The notes below the pieces were generated by a model. That model saw only the letters and a list, made by a program, of their open reading frames with translations, was not told where the DNA came from and did not search any database. From assembly GCA_037968575.1 (NCBI GenBank), contig JBBKVR010000029.1, positions 1-64,000 of the forward strand: a DNA stretch of 64,000 nt, given 5' to 3'. The position numbers were made by a program, and so were the translations under genes. Shown piece by piece: positions 1 to 8,756 of this stretch (position 1 is its first letter; each line of letters opens with the position of its first letter). Source of the stretch: UBA2137 sp037968575. Lineage in GTDB: Bacteria; Pseudomonadota; Alphaproteobacteria; Micavibrionales; Micavibrionaceae.

Positions 1-936
1 GCAGTTCCCTTAACTGTTGATTATTTATATCTCCTTGTTGTTATTTATGTGTCTCTGACCGCTGCCTGTATCTTATCTTATAACATTTTGGGTATGAATT
101 TTTTTGATGCACTTAACCACGCATTTACGACAGTCTCGACGGGCGGCTATTCAACTCATGATGCATCTTTTGGCCATTTTGATAATTTGGCTCTGGAAGC
201 AACGGCCACCATATTTATGTTTTCTGCCGCTATTCCGTTTATTTTATATGTCCATCTGCTGCAAAAGGGGCGTTTCGAATTTTTCAAAGACGAGCAATTT
301 AAAGGTTTTTTGTTTATTGCAATCTGGGCATCAATAATTATCAGTATCTCTCTTATTCTTTTGCCAGAGAAATTTTCATTCACGCATTTAATTCCTATTA
401 TTTTTAGTGTTGTGTCGGTTATGACGACGACGGGTTATGTTGTTGTAGATTACCAGAATTGGGGCTTGTTGGCTCTGGGCATTTTCTTTTTTCTTACCTA
501 TTTTGGCGGCTGTGCGGGTTCGACAGCTGGGGGTTTGAAAATATTTAGGCTTCTTATTTTATTCCGTGTGATTGCTTTGCAGCTAAAGAAGTTGATTTAC
601 CCAAAAGGTGTTTTCAGTGTTTGTTTTAACAACAAAAACGTCAAAATTGATCAGGTGATGTCGATTATGGCATTCTTTTTCTTGTATGTTTTAACTAATG
701 TCGTTGTTGCGATTTTACTCAGCTTTACAGGAGTTGATTTTTTAACAGCACTAAGTGGTGCCGCGACTGCTGTCGCTAATGTTGGGCCAGGTCTCGGAGA
801 TACTATTGGCCCTTCTGGAAATTTTGCACCTTTATCTGATTTTGCAAAATGGACTTTAAGCGTTGGTATGTTAGCGGGGCGCTTGGAGATTTTGACAATA
901 TTACTGTTGTTTGTGCCTCATGTCTGGAGAAATTAG
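1..936 (+). CDS. trkH: TrkH-family potassium uptake protein (5' end outside window)
   Basis: This is the C-terminal two thirds or so of a Trk/Ktr potassium-translocating subunit, an inner-membrane protein. The frame is open to base 1, so the gene starts outside the window and the GTG at 49 is not a real start. The visible part has several long hydrophobic segments. It carries two P-loop-like selectivity motifs, GGCAGSTAGG near 505-535 and ANVGPGLGD near 775-800, which are typical of TrkH. The C-terminal MLAGRLEILTILLLF also fits the end of the family. Known role: K+ uptake together with the NAD-binding TrkA, which is not in view. The next gene on the same strand starts 48 bases downstream. 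Confidence 0.93.
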   Translation, partial: AVPLTVDYLYLLVVIYVSLTAACILSYNILGMNFFDALNHAFTTVSTGGYSTHDASFGHFDNLALEATATIFMFSAAIPFILYVHLLQKGRFEFFKDEQFKGFLFIAIWASIIISISLILLPEKFSFTHLIPIIFSVVSVMTTTGYVVVDYQNWGLLALGIFFFLTYFGGCAGSTAGGLKIFRLLILFRVIALQLKKLIYPKGVFSVCFNNKNVKIDQVMSIMAFFFLYVLTNVVVAILLSFTGVDFLTALSGAATAVANVGPGLGDTIGPSGNFAPLSDFAKWTLSVGMLAGRLEILTILLLFVPHVWRN

Positions 937-984
937 GCGTGAGCGTGACTTTGTCTTTTCAAATCATAAACTTCATGGAATGAT

Positions 985-1818
985 GTGCCCGTTATGAAGA
1001 TACTTATTATAGATCGCGATGAAGCCCACACTCAGCAAATGTCTAAGAGACTAGAGGCTATGGGGCACGAGGTTCTGGTTGAATCCAAGAGGGATGTGGC
1101 TGCACAGACACTTGCAAAAGAGTCTGTCTCGTTGGTTTTTATTGATCCTGCACCTTTATCTGAACCAAGGCAGGCAATTTCAGCCCTCAGAAGTGCAGCG
1201 CAAAGTGATCCTTATATTGTGATGATGGGACAAGACCCAAAGGAAGACTGGTTGTCCTCGGGTTCAAATATCTTTATAGAAAAACCGCTAAGTGGCGATA
1301 CAGTTGAGCACACAACACTTCATGCTGGTAATTTCATGAATCTAAAAAACAAGTTAGCCAACCCAGACACTGATTTTCCATCAGGTGGAGGCATTATTGC
1401 AAAATCTGCTTTTAACGAACTATTCTTATCAGCCATAGAGCTAGCAGATAGGCGCAGAGACAAAACCTATTGCTTGTTTATTAGCGTCAATAATTACAAA
1501 GAAATTTTGGCGTCGGAAAGCCAAGACTCCGTTAAGCAGGTCACCGCCCGTTTGGCACATACGTTGGCAAAGATACGCCGTCAAAGTGATATTTTGGCAC
1601 AAACGGATGATGCAGAATATGTGATTATGTTCTTAGGTGCCTCCCAAATTGATGAACCAGAAGAAGCGACACAACGTTTTATCGAGGCATTCTCGAGCAT
1701 GTCAGATATGACATCGGGCGAAATTTCACCAGTCGAATTGTCATTTCATTTGATAGAGATTCCGACAGGTGTCTGCCACATTGAAAAGACCTTTAGGTTA
1801 CAATCGCCATCTAAGTAG
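985..1818 (+). CDS. Response-regulator receiver protein with degenerate GGDEF-like C-terminal half
   Basis: The N-terminal ~115 residues look like a CheY-type receiver. They begin with a hydrophobic strand (MKILIIDRD), have a candidate phosphoacceptor Asp in VFIDPAP and the conserved Lys in FIEKPL. The C-terminal half resembles a nucleotide-cyclase fold: a hydrophobic strand with CLFISVNNY, a helix, then DDAEYVIMF where GGDEF would be. Diguanylate cyclase activity is therefore unlikely. The start is taken as GTG 985, about 5 nt after a GGA. ATG 994 is the alternative and gives a standard receiver N-terminus. It lies between trkH and the polysaccharide export genes, and a role in signalling to either is only inference. 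Confidence 0.72.
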   Translation: MPVMKILIIDRDEAHTQQMSKRLEAMGHEVLVESKRDVAAQTLAKESVSLVFIDPAPLSEPRQAISALRSAAQSDPYIVMMGQDPKEDWLSSGSNIFIEKPLSGDTVEHTTLHAGNFMNLKNKLANPDTDFPSGGGIIAKSAFNELFLSAIELADRRRDKTYCLFISVNNYKEILASESQDSVKQVTARLAHTLAKIRRQSDILAQTDDAEYVIMFLGASQIDEPEEATQRFIEAFSSMSDMTSGEISPVELSFHLIEIPTGVCHIEKTFRLQSPSK

Positions 1819-1830
1819 AAACCGACTTAC

Positions 1831-1843
1831 CCACATTCTGTGG
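1831..1843. repeat. Short inverted repeat after the receiver gene
   Basis: CCACA and TGTGG flank the three bases TTC, 12 bases after the receiver stop codon. No T-tract follows, so it does not read as a complete intrinsic terminator. It could be a protein-binding palindrome or chance. Confidence 0.25.
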
Positions 1844-1950
1844 AAAACTCTAGCAATATCACTTCATCATGTTATGCTAAATATGATTCGTTTGGTTCGA
1901 TTCTGAGCCATCCTTCCTAGATTAACTTGTAAAAAATAGAGCGGTTTAAC

Positions 1951-3345
1951 GTGCTTTTTTGTCCAACGAGGGGGCTTTTGCCCGTTTGCAAAATTTTGAC
2001 GCTATCCTTTGTAATTATTGCTTTTGGCATGATTTCGAGCACGGTTGTACATGCGCAAGATAATGTAGAGGATTCGATAGAAGAAGATGCTGGTTTTGAC
2101 GGTGCATATGATGTTCGCAACATAGATCGCGAACCCGAATCAATAACCTTCGTTCCAGTTGGCGACAGAAATTTTCCTGATTTTTCTCCTAAGGGAATGA
2201 TTATTGGCAATTTAATTGTGTTACCAAAATTGACAGTAACCGAAACGTATAATGACAATATATTTGCAAGTAGTGAAACAGGAGGTAGTGATGCTGTCTC
2301 GGATACATACACAACGCTTGCGCCTGCCATTAGTATCAGAACGATTAAAGACAGACACTTTTTCGGACTTCAGGCAAGCGCAGAAATTTTTCGTTACCTA
2401 GAAGAAGACTCTGAAGATAGAGAAAACTTCCTTGTGAGTGGGGGCGGACATTTTGAAATCAAACATGATTTGTTGCTTCCTTATAATGTGACCTACCAAA
2501 TCGGACATCAGGACAGAAGCGATAATATTGCACGCGTGTTTACTGCAGAGCCATTGGAAATCGAAGAGTTTTCTACAGAGGCAGGTCTAGCCTACAAACC
2601 TAATCGTTTGGGCTTTCAAGGTATTGGACGCTTTATTGCTAAACGGTTCCAAGATGGTGTTTCAATAAATGATCCAAATTTCCAAGTCGTTAGAAGCGAT
2701 GCAGACTTCAATACTGCTGAAGTTGAATTACAGACATCTTACGACTTTCATGCCAATCACTCAGTCTTCTTAAGGGGAACCGTTGGTAAAACCGAATATG
2801 AAGAAAGTATATTTGACGATAACGCGCAAGCCTATACGGGTGTGTTTAGAGATAGCGCAAACGGTCGCGTTCTTGCGGGCTTGATAACAAATTACAAAGG
2901 TATTTTATTGAGCGAAATTGGTGTTGGTTATGCAACCGTCGATTATGATTCAAATCAAATTGACGATGTTGAGAACATTGCTGTTGATGCAGATATAGAT
3001 TGGAATATTACCAAACTTACAACCTTAGGCTTAGCCGCAACGCGCAGTATTATTCAGGATAATGAGATTGTACAGGGTATCGTGCAGACACGCGCAACCT
3101 TATCGGTTGATCATGAATTACAAAGAAGTCTTCTTTTAAATGGGTATATCACTTACTTAAATCGTGACTTCGAGAGCATTACACGCGAAGATGATCTTTA
3201 TAGAATTGGACTGGGTATTCTTTATCGCCCAAGTCCATATTTTAATGTGGGGGCCGAATACATTCATACAACGCAAGATAGTACATCGCCTGGTAACGAA
3301 TTTGATCAAAATGCATTTTTGGTGCGTGCTACAGCACAATATTAG
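1951..3345 (+). CDS. Outer-membrane beta-barrel protein of a polysaccharide export locus (BBP2-like)
   Basis: A 464-residue secreted protein. The first ~36 residues contain a hydrophobic stretch ending in VVHA|QD, a likely signal peptidase I site. The remainder alternates polar and hydrophobic residues with many aromatics, as in a beta-barrel, and it ends in an aromatic-terminated strand (VRATAQY), the usual outer-membrane assembly signal. Putative beta-barrel porin-2 proteins are commonly encoded beside Wza/Wzc-type genes in alphaproteobacteria, and the next two genes are exactly those. The likely role is an outer-membrane element of exopolysaccharide secretion. The start is GTG at 1951. Specific substrate unknown. 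Confidence 0.75.
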   Translation: MLFCPTRGLLPVCKILTLSFVIIAFGMISSTVVHAQDNVEDSIEEDAGFDGAYDVRNIDREPESITFVPVGDRNFPDFSPKGMIIGNLIVLPKLTVTETYNDNIFASSETGGSDAVSDTYTTLAPAISIRTIKDRHFFGLQASAEIFRYLEEDSEDRENFLVSGGGHFEIKHDLLLPYNVTYQIGHQDRSDNIARVFTAEPLEIEEFSTEAGLAYKPNRLGFQGIGRFIAKRFQDGVSINDPNFQVVRSDADFNTAEVELQTSYDFHANHSVFLRGTVGKTEYEESIFDDNAQAYTGVFRDSANGRVLAGLITNYKGILLSEIGVGYATVDYDSNQIDDVENIAVDADIDWNITKLTTLGLAATRSIIQDNEIVQGIVQTRATLSVDHELQRSLLLNGYITYLNRDFESITREDDLYRIGLGILYRPSPYFNVGAEYIHTTQDSTSPGNEFDQNAFLVRATAQY

Positions 3346-3416
3346 AAGTAAATTCAACCACTTAACGGAGTTATCCTCGAATAATTAACCATAAAAAATA
3401 AAATGAAAATAGAGTG

Positions 3417-3446
3417 TTGTCAGAATGCTATAAACAATATTACTAT
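3417..3446 (+). promoter_or_regulatory. Candidate sigma70-type promoter for the export/kinase genes
   Basis: TTGTCA (3417-3422) and TACTAT (3441-3446) are separated by 18 bases. They lie 22 bases ahead of the ATG at 3468, in the 122-base gap after the barrel gene. This suggests that the export and kinase genes can be transcribed separately from the barrel gene. Confidence 0.42.
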
Positions 3447-3467
3447 AGATAGGGGCTTGATTCTCCT

Positions 3468-4259
3468 ATGATTCTTACACGCTCCATGGTTCTCATGGCT
3501 ATGAAAAATTTGAAACGAACATATTTCCTGATTTTGATTGCGGTCTTTATGACCGTGTCAGTCCATGTTGCTTTTGCTGCAGGGAACGATGACCCATTGG
3601 TTATTATCAGTACTGAAGAAACTACAGACCTAGTTCCTGTTAAGACCACTGAGACAACAATTGTAAAAACAGAAGTGTTGCCTCCCGCAACCGTTCAGAC
3701 GAAAACAGTCATGAAGGGCGGCGATAAAGATTTAATTAAAACAGAGACAGTTATTGTTGAGGAAGAAATTATCTTTCCTTCGCAAATTGTTTCGGTGAAA
3801 AATGCTTACCGCATTGGCCCAAGCGACAAACTAGAAATCACAGTCTACGGCGAAGATGATTTATCCAAGACATATCTTGTTGATGGACAGGGTTATATAT
3901 CTGTTCCACTTATTGGAAATGTTCGCGTAGCTGATTTAACACCCTTGCAAACCGAGAGGCTTTTGGAAGAAAGATTTTCAGAAGGCTATTTGGTTGACCC
4001 AAGTATCGCTATTGAAATTTCTGAATACAGACCGTTTTACATTATCGGTGAAATACGCCGTCCAGGTAGTTACAACTATATTGATGGTATGAATGTTTTA
4101 AACGCTGTTGCTGTTGGTGGTGGGTTTACCTACCGAGCAAAAACAGGCGCAGTTGAGGTTATCCGCCCCGTTAATGGTGAGAATCAGTCCTTTATGTTGA
4201 AGACAGGTGATCTTGTTCTGCCGGGCGACATTATCCGTATTAAAGAACGCTTCTTTTAA
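3468..4259 (+). CDS. Polysaccharide export protein, Wza-like (poly_export plus SLBB)
   Basis: A 263-residue periplasmic/outer-membrane export protein. Residues from MKNLKRTYF onward form a signal peptide ending VAFAA. There is no lipobox Cys, unlike Escherichia coli Wza. A Thr/Val/Glu-rich linker follows (~35-105). The poly_export domain then begins at YRIGPSDKLEITVYGEDDLS, and an SLBB-type segment starts at FYIIGEIRRPGSYNY. The start is ATG 3468 with AGGGG about 12 nt upstream. ATG 3501 would give a shorter signal peptide. The Wzc-like kinase begins 44 bases downstream, so the two are probably one operon and partner across the envelope. Confidence 0.88.
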   Translation: MILTRSMVLMAMKNLKRTYFLILIAVFMTVSVHVAFAAGNDDPLVIISTEETTDLVPVKTTETTIVKTEVLPPATVQTKTVMKGGDKDLIKTETVIVEEEIIFPSQIVSVKNAYRIGPSDKLEITVYGEDDLSKTYLVDGQGYISVPLIGNVRVADLTPLQTERLLEERFSEGYLVDPSIAIEISEYRPFYIIGEIRRPGSYNYIDGMNVLNAVAVGGGFTYRAKTGAVEVIRPVNGENQSFMLKTGDLVLPGDIIRIKERFF

Positions 4260-4303
4260 AATTCTGACATAAAGTTAAAGTCACAACAGGAAACTACAGG
4301 AAT

Positions 4304-6517
4304 ATGAACGCACAAACAGAATCAGGAAAACTAGCGCACCATTTCGACGAATTAGACGTCGATTTGCGCCGTTTGCTTATGCTGTTGTGGCGGCGCAAGT
4401 GGGTAATCCTAAGCTTTGTGCTTGTTGCTCTTATCCTCGCTGTTTTAATTACATTTACGCTACCTACGAAATATACAGCGCAAGCGCTTATTCGTATCCA
4501 AAGTGAGGGCATCAATCAGTCATCTATTAATTTAGAGAATTTCCTCTCTGAAAATCGTCTTGATACGGCTCTTGTTCTCAGCGAGGTTGAAGTTCTACGT
4601 TCTCGTCGTGTTGCGAGTTCAGTCATAGACCGCCTCGGCATGATAGATACCGAAAATCCTGTTCCAGCAACTGATAATGAGGGTGCGGGAGCAGCAGGCT
4701 TTAAGTCACTGACTGTATACAAACGTGAAATGGAAAGTGAGATTAATCCCGATATGACTAGGGAGAAGGCACGCGCTGTAAATGCGTTCCTTAATAACCT
4801 TGCTGTAAAATCCATACCTGGCTCTTATGTCATTCAAATTTCTTACATGGATACAAATCCAAAGCTAGCGGCCAAAGTTGCGAACACGGTTGTTGATGTT
4901 TATTTCGAACAGCGTTTGGAAGATAAATTCCGTGCAACACAAAAAGTTACACAATGGCTAGATAGAAGACTGACAACATTGCGCGACCAAGTGAGAGCGT
5001 CAGAGGAAGCTGTTGAACAATATCGCGCACAAAATGATTTAGTTCAGGGCGCAAGATACGAAATCAGTGCGCAACAAATCTCCGAATTGAATTCTCAGCT
5101 TGTTTTAGCAAAGTCGAAGAGAGCTGAAGCTGAAGCTCGCTTGAAAGATATGCAGTCATTTGCGAATAATCCTACTCTTGGTGAAGAGTCAATTGATGTA
5201 ATGAATGCGCGCTTTATTCAGGATTTAAAGAGAACAGAAACAGATCTCTTGAGACAAAAAGCTGAACTTTCATCACGCTATGGGCCTAAACACCCTGCTA
5301 TTCTCAATATTAATGAAGCGGTAGGAAACCAACGCTCTAAAATTCGTGAAGAAACGGCTAAGATTGCATCTTCTGTAAAGAATGAGTTGGAGGTTGCCGA
5401 AACCCGTGTTCAAGCTATGCAAAGAGCATTAGGCGAAGTTGAAAATGTCCGCGAAGGCGAAAACAAATCTATGATTAGTTTGCGTGAGCTTGAGCGTGAA
5501 GCCGAAGCAACACGAGTGCTTTACGACAATTTCTTAAATACTTACAAGAAGTCCGACCAGCAAGAGCAACTTGAAAGTGCTGAGGCAGAAGTTTTATCTT
5601 ACGCATCTGTTCCTGAAGCTCCTTCATATCCGAACAAACCTCTGATTATTTCATTGGCGGCAGCAATTGCTCTCTTCATTGGGATTACTTTCGTGCTTAT
5701 TCTTGAAAAATTGGATAACGCTTTCCGTAGCGCATCACAACTCGAAGGCAGTACTGGTTACCCATGTTTTGGACTTATTCCTGTCGCAGAAGGTGGAAGC
5801 AAAGGCGGTATTGCAGATTACATTCTGAACAAACCCTCGTCGGCGGTGGCTGAATCGGTTCGGACATTGCGTATGGTCTTAAACTTGCGCGCTGGTAAGG
5901 ACAGAGACGCACGTCCAAAGGTTGTGACAATCACATCATCTTTGCCTGCAGAAGGTAAGACAACGCTCTCAGCATGGTTGGCGCGTGCAGCTGCAAAGTC
6001 AGGTGAAAGGGTTATTGTTATCGACTGTGACCTTCGTCGTCCAAACCTGCACCGTATCTTACGCAAATCAAATGACTGTTCGCTTGTTGATTACCTAAAA
6101 GGCGATGCAGCACTTGATAAGGTGATTAATAAAGATGACCCATCAGGCGCGCATGTGATTTATGCGCGTACTGTTGCCAATAGTGCATTGGACTTGGTTT
6201 CATCTGAGAAAATGCGCAAACTAATTGCTTCTCTTCGCCAAGCCTACGATTTAGTTATCTTGGATACACCAGCAAGTCTTGCAGTATCGGATGCCCGGAC
6301 ACTTGCAACTGAATCAGACTTTACGCTGTATGTTGTTGAGTGGGATAAAACACCACGCGAAGTTGTGACAACAGGCGTGAAACAATTCTCTGACTTTGAT
6401 TACGAGAACTTGGCTTTTGTTCTTTCAAGCGTTGATGTCAAACGCCACGCACGTTATGGCTATGGCGATACAGCCTACTACTACGGCCGCTTCAAAGAGT
6501 ATTATCACAACAATTAA
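4304..6517 (+). CDS. Polysaccharide chain-length regulator and tyrosine autokinase (Wzc-like)
   Basis: A 737-residue inner-membrane protein. It has a Wzz-type domain with TM1 at ~33-53, a long coiled-coil periplasmic part (~200-420), a Pro-rich motif at ~437-446 and TM2 at ~447-467. The cytoplasmic BY-kinase domain has Walker A SSLPAEGKTT (~545-554), Walker A' VIDCDLRRP (~572-580) and Walker B LVILDTPA (~650-657). The C-terminal tail has seven tyrosines between ~718 and 734, the expected autophosphorylation cluster. Known role: controls polymerisation and export of capsule or exopolysaccharide with the Wza partner. It ends three bases from the convergent solute-binding-protein gene. No glycosyltransferase genes lie nearby. 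Confidence 0.93.
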   Translation: MNAQTESGKLAHHFDELDVDLRRLLMLLWRRKWVILSFVLVALILAVLITFTLPTKYTAQALIRIQSEGINQSSINLENFLSENRLDTALVLSEVEVLRSRRVASSVIDRLGMIDTENPVPATDNEGAGAAGFKSLTVYKREMESEINPDMTREKARAVNAFLNNLAVKSIPGSYVIQISYMDTNPKLAAKVANTVVDVYFEQRLEDKFRATQKVTQWLDRRLTTLRDQVRASEEAVEQYRAQNDLVQGARYEISAQQISELNSQLVLAKSKRAEAEARLKDMQSFANNPTLGEESIDVMNARFIQDLKRTETDLLRQKAELSSRYGPKHPAILNINEAVGNQRSKIREETAKIASSVKNELEVAETRVQAMQRALGEVENVREGENKSMISLRELEREAEATRVLYDNFLNTYKKSDQQEQLESAEAEVLSYASVPEAPSYPNKPLIISLAAAIALFIGITFVLILEKLDNAFRSASQLEGSTGYPCFGLIPVAEGGSKGGIADYILNKPSSAVAESVRTLRMVLNLRAGKDRDARPKVVTITSSLPAEGKTTLSAWLARAAAKSGERVIVIDCDLRRPNLHRILRKSNDCSLVDYLKGDAALDKVINKDDPSGAHVIYARTVANSALDLVSSEKMRKLIASLRQAYDLVILDTPASLAVSDARTLATESDFTLYVVEWDKTPREVVTTGVKQFSDFDYENLAFVLSSVDVKRHARYGYGDTAYYYGRFKEYYHNN

Positions 6518-6520
6518 ATT

Positions 6521-7363
6521 TTATTGCGTATCCTCATAAGGTTTTGCAACTCTCAAAAAACTTCCTGGATAATCTTTATCGTATTTTGACATGATACGAT
6601 CATAAGCACTTGAATGAACAAGCTCTGTAATGGCTGCATTCAAGAAAGATTTGAGTTCTGGTTCGTCAATATCAATCGCCAGAACATTACCGTATGTACG
6701 TAAGGGTGTTTCAAGTTCCAGAAGACGCAGCTTATCTTTGCCGTTTTCCTTCTCATAATTTTGAATCATGACACGTGGAAAAATAACAAAATCAGTTTTC
6801 TTTGTTAGAACATTCATAATGTTGTCCGCAGGTGTACCCAATGGTGGTAATGGCACGCCTTTAACTTTCGAAAGCTCAGTTTCCTTAATAGTTTCCAAGA
6901 CATCACCTTCTGTGTAGGCAGTCGAGAACTCACTCTTATTCAAGTCTTTTACGGTTAGAGGGCGGTCAGATGGAAATCTTTCGTCTCCTGCGCGGGTAAT
7001 CACATCAAATGTCCAGTAGGAAAATGGCGTTGTATATGCCATATACTTGGCGCGTTCAGCATCAGCAGCCATGCCAGCACAAAAGGCATCTATTTTATTG
7101 GAACGAAGTGATGTTGGAATTTGTCCCCAATCAACCTCGGCAACCCAATCAACTTTGATGCGTGCCATACGTGCCATCTCTTCAATGAGCTCAACAAACA
7201 GACCCTTCATTTTCCCTGTTTCAGGATCACGTGTGACACCAGGTTCCCACGCTCCAAATCCACAACGTAAAGTGTCAGTTTTTACCAAACGTTCGTAAGC
7301 TGTCTCTGCAAATGCAGGAAAGGGAATTGAGCAAACAAGTAATGTTAGGAGTAATTTTCTCAT
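6521..7363 (-). CDS. Periplasmic solute-binding protein (SBP_bac_3 type)
   Basis: A 280-residue family 3 solute-binding protein. The signal peptide ends PAFA|ET, which makes it a soluble periplasmic protein. The hallmarks are TLRCGFGAWEPG with DPETGKMKGLFVEL near the N-terminus, and a C-terminal stretch ending LRVAKPY. It is a clear paralogue of the upstream gene. The start ATG overlaps the stop of that gene by 4 bases, indicating translational coupling. No permease or ATPase gene is adjacent, so the ligand and even a transport role are open. Family members bind polar amino acids or act as sensory domains. Confidence 0.86.
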   Translation of the reverse strand: MRKLLLTLLVCSIPFPAFAETAYERLVKTDTLRCGFGAWEPGVTRDPETGKMKGLFVELIEEMARMARIKVDWVAEVDWGQIPTSLRSNKIDAFCAGMAADAERAKYMAYTTPFSYWTFDVITRAGDERFPSDRPLTVKDLNKSEFSTAYTEGDVLETIKETELSKVKGVPLPPLGTPADNIMNVLTKKTDFVIFPRVMIQNYEKENGKDKLRLLELETPLRTYGNVLAIDIDEPELKSFLNAAITELVHSSAYDRIMSKYDKDYPGSFLRVAKPYEDTQ

Positions 7364-8214
7364 CGTTCTGCTCCATAAGGTTTTGCGACGCGAAAAATAG
7401 ATTCTTTATAAGTTTCATGTTTGTCGATAATTCGATCTAATGTTCCAGATAATAAAAGATCGGTATATGCGTGTGTTAACATTTGACGAAACTCATCCTC
7501 ACCTCTCTTAATCCCAACTATGTTTGGATAGACTTTGATTGGCTCCGAGGTAATTCTCTTTATTTTGTCTGGGTTATGTTTATTGAAGTCTCCATAAGTA
7601 AACAGGTCATATATGACTGCATCTGCTTTTTTGAGATCAAGACTGACGAAAAGCTCTGCTGGACTTATTAATTGTGGAATTTCATAGGCTTTGGATTTAG
7701 GAAAAATTTTACGGCGAACGGTTGCTGTGGCTCCTCCTTCGAGTACAGCAATCGTGTATTTTTCATCATTTAAGATATCAATATTCTTATCAAATCGATT
7801 GTCATCTACACGAGAAAACCCATATAGAGGAAGATAAAATAGAGGCATAACAAAATCAATTTGTCGTGCTCTCTCGCCTATTAACCAACTTGCGCCACAC
7901 ATTGCATCTACACGACCACTCTCTAAAGCAGCAGGATAATCACCGAGACCAATCTCTTCTGCAAAAACTATTTCCAAAGATAGTGTTTTGCCCAATTCCT
8001 GCATAAAGTCATGGTATATCCCGTTTAGCTCTCCTGTTTTTGGGTCTTTTATAATAGCTGGATACCAAGAAAAATAACCACACCGTAGTTCCCCAGTACG
8101 CATCACACGGTCATAAACAGACTCTTTGGTACTTTCTGTCTTGGCGTCTTCCTTGCATCCAACAAGAGAGATAGTAGTCGTAAAGACCAACAAAATTAGG
8201 AGTAATCTTTTCAT
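7360..8214 (-). CDS. Solute-binding lipoprotein (SBP_bac_3 type)
   Basis: A 284-residue paralogue of the downstream gene. The N-terminus is a lipoprotein signal with lipobox LVGC at residues ~17-20, so it is probably membrane-anchored. Conserved blocks are ELRCGYFSWYP, DPKTGELNG, DAMCGASW and the shared C-terminal RVAKPY. It is the first gene of a two-gene minus-strand unit and overlaps its paralogue by 4 bases. One secreted and one lipidated copy side by side suggests duplication and divergence of localisation. Ligand not predictable. Confidence 0.86.
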   Translation of the reverse strand: MKRLLLILLVFTTTISLVGCKEDAKTESTKESVYDRVMRTGELRCGYFSWYPAIIKDPKTGELNGIYHDFMQELGKTLSLEIVFAEEIGLGDYPAALESGRVDAMCGASWLIGERARQIDFVMPLFYLPLYGFSRVDDNRFDKNIDILNDEKYTIAVLEGGATATVRRKIFPKSKAYEIPQLISPAELFVSLDLKKADAVIYDLFTYGDFNKHNPDKIKRITSEPIKVYPNIVGIKRGEDEFRQMLTHAYTDLLLSGTLDRIIDKHETYKESIFRVAKPYGAER

Positions 8215-8309
8215 TTTATTTTCTCGTTTTTCCAGTGTGAACCCGATTTATAGGACATAATTTTGAGAAAAGCCATAAAGATAGGTTTTAGGTCTCATTT
8301 CCAAAAATC

Positions 8310-8337
8310 TTGACAGTAATTGTATTTAGGATAATAG
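8310..8337 (+). promoter_or_regulatory. Candidate promoter of a terminated leader
   Basis: A perfect -35 word TTGACA lies at 8310-8315. Downstream are overlapping -10-like words: GATAAT ends 14 bases beyond the usual edge and TAATAG follows a 16-base spacer, so the -10 is uncertain. It points toward the terminator at 8361-8398 and the gene at 8418. Both neighbours to the left are on the minus strand. Confidence 0.4.
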
Positions 8338-8360
8338 TCCTAACCTATCAACGCGATGAG

Positions 8361-8398
8361 TCCGCCTTCTAACCCGAAGCGCGGATTTTTTATTTTTT
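8361..8398 (+). terminator. Intrinsic terminator inside the leader of the 8418 gene
   Basis: Arms TCCGCCTTC (8361-8369) and GAAGCGCGGA (8376-8385) pair over nine base pairs with one bulged C and a TAACCC loop. A T-rich tract follows at 8386-8398. It is plus-strand specific, because the other side has no T run. No plus-strand gene lies between 6517 and here, so it must end a short RNA or attenuate the 8418 transcript. A 14-codon open frame (8356-8400) overlaps the hairpin, but it may be chance. Confidence 0.7.
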
Positions 8399-8417
8399 AA
8401 AAATTAAGGAGATCCCT

Positions 8418-8756
8418 ATGAGTACTTTGCTTCCACGCGATGCGAACAACAGCCCTATACCTGCACTACGCCTTTTAAATAATGGGGCACATGTTATTTC
8501 AGCCACAAGTAGTGCCTCGGTTAAAAATACAAACGGGTTTAACATGCAAACCCAAATTATCAGTATTTATGCAACAGCACCTATTACTATTGCTTTTGGT
8601 GAGTCCGATGTTGTGGCCACGTCTTCCGACCATTATTTTCCAGCGGGCGTGTATTACGACTTGGCAATCGGCGGTGAGGGTGTTGATCACACGCCTTATA
8701 TGGCTGTTCTTGCTGTTGACGCAGACACAGAGGTTTATATTTCAGAGAAAAATTAG
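8418..8756 (+). CDS. Small protein of unknown function (112 aa)
   Basis: Not recognised. The start is well supported by an AAGGAG at 8406-8411, about 6 nt before the ATG. The product has no signal peptide or membrane segment. It is rich in Ala, Val, Thr and Tyr with alternating patterns suggesting a mostly beta fold (IISIYATAPITIAFG, YMAVLAVDADTEVYI). Small beta proteins of this look occur among phage-type structural proteins, but nothing else here is phage-like, so I do not assign that. Its stop overlaps the convergent recR stop by 4 bases. Expression is probably governed by the upstream terminator. Confidence 0.7.
   Translation: MSTLLPRDANNSPIPALRLLNNGAHVISATSSASVKNTNGFNMQTQIISIYATAPITIAFGESDVVATSSDHYFPAGVYYDLAIGGEGVDHTPYMAVLAVDADTEVYISEKN

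Noticed and set aside
1917..2330. 137-aa minus-strand open frame
   Set aside because: It is antisense to the barrel gene and has no domain or ribosome binding site.
8351..8385. Hammerhead-ribozyme-like words (GATGAGTCCG then CGAAGC) in the leader
   Set aside because: The required CUGAUGA core is not intact, and the bases pair better as the intrinsic terminator.
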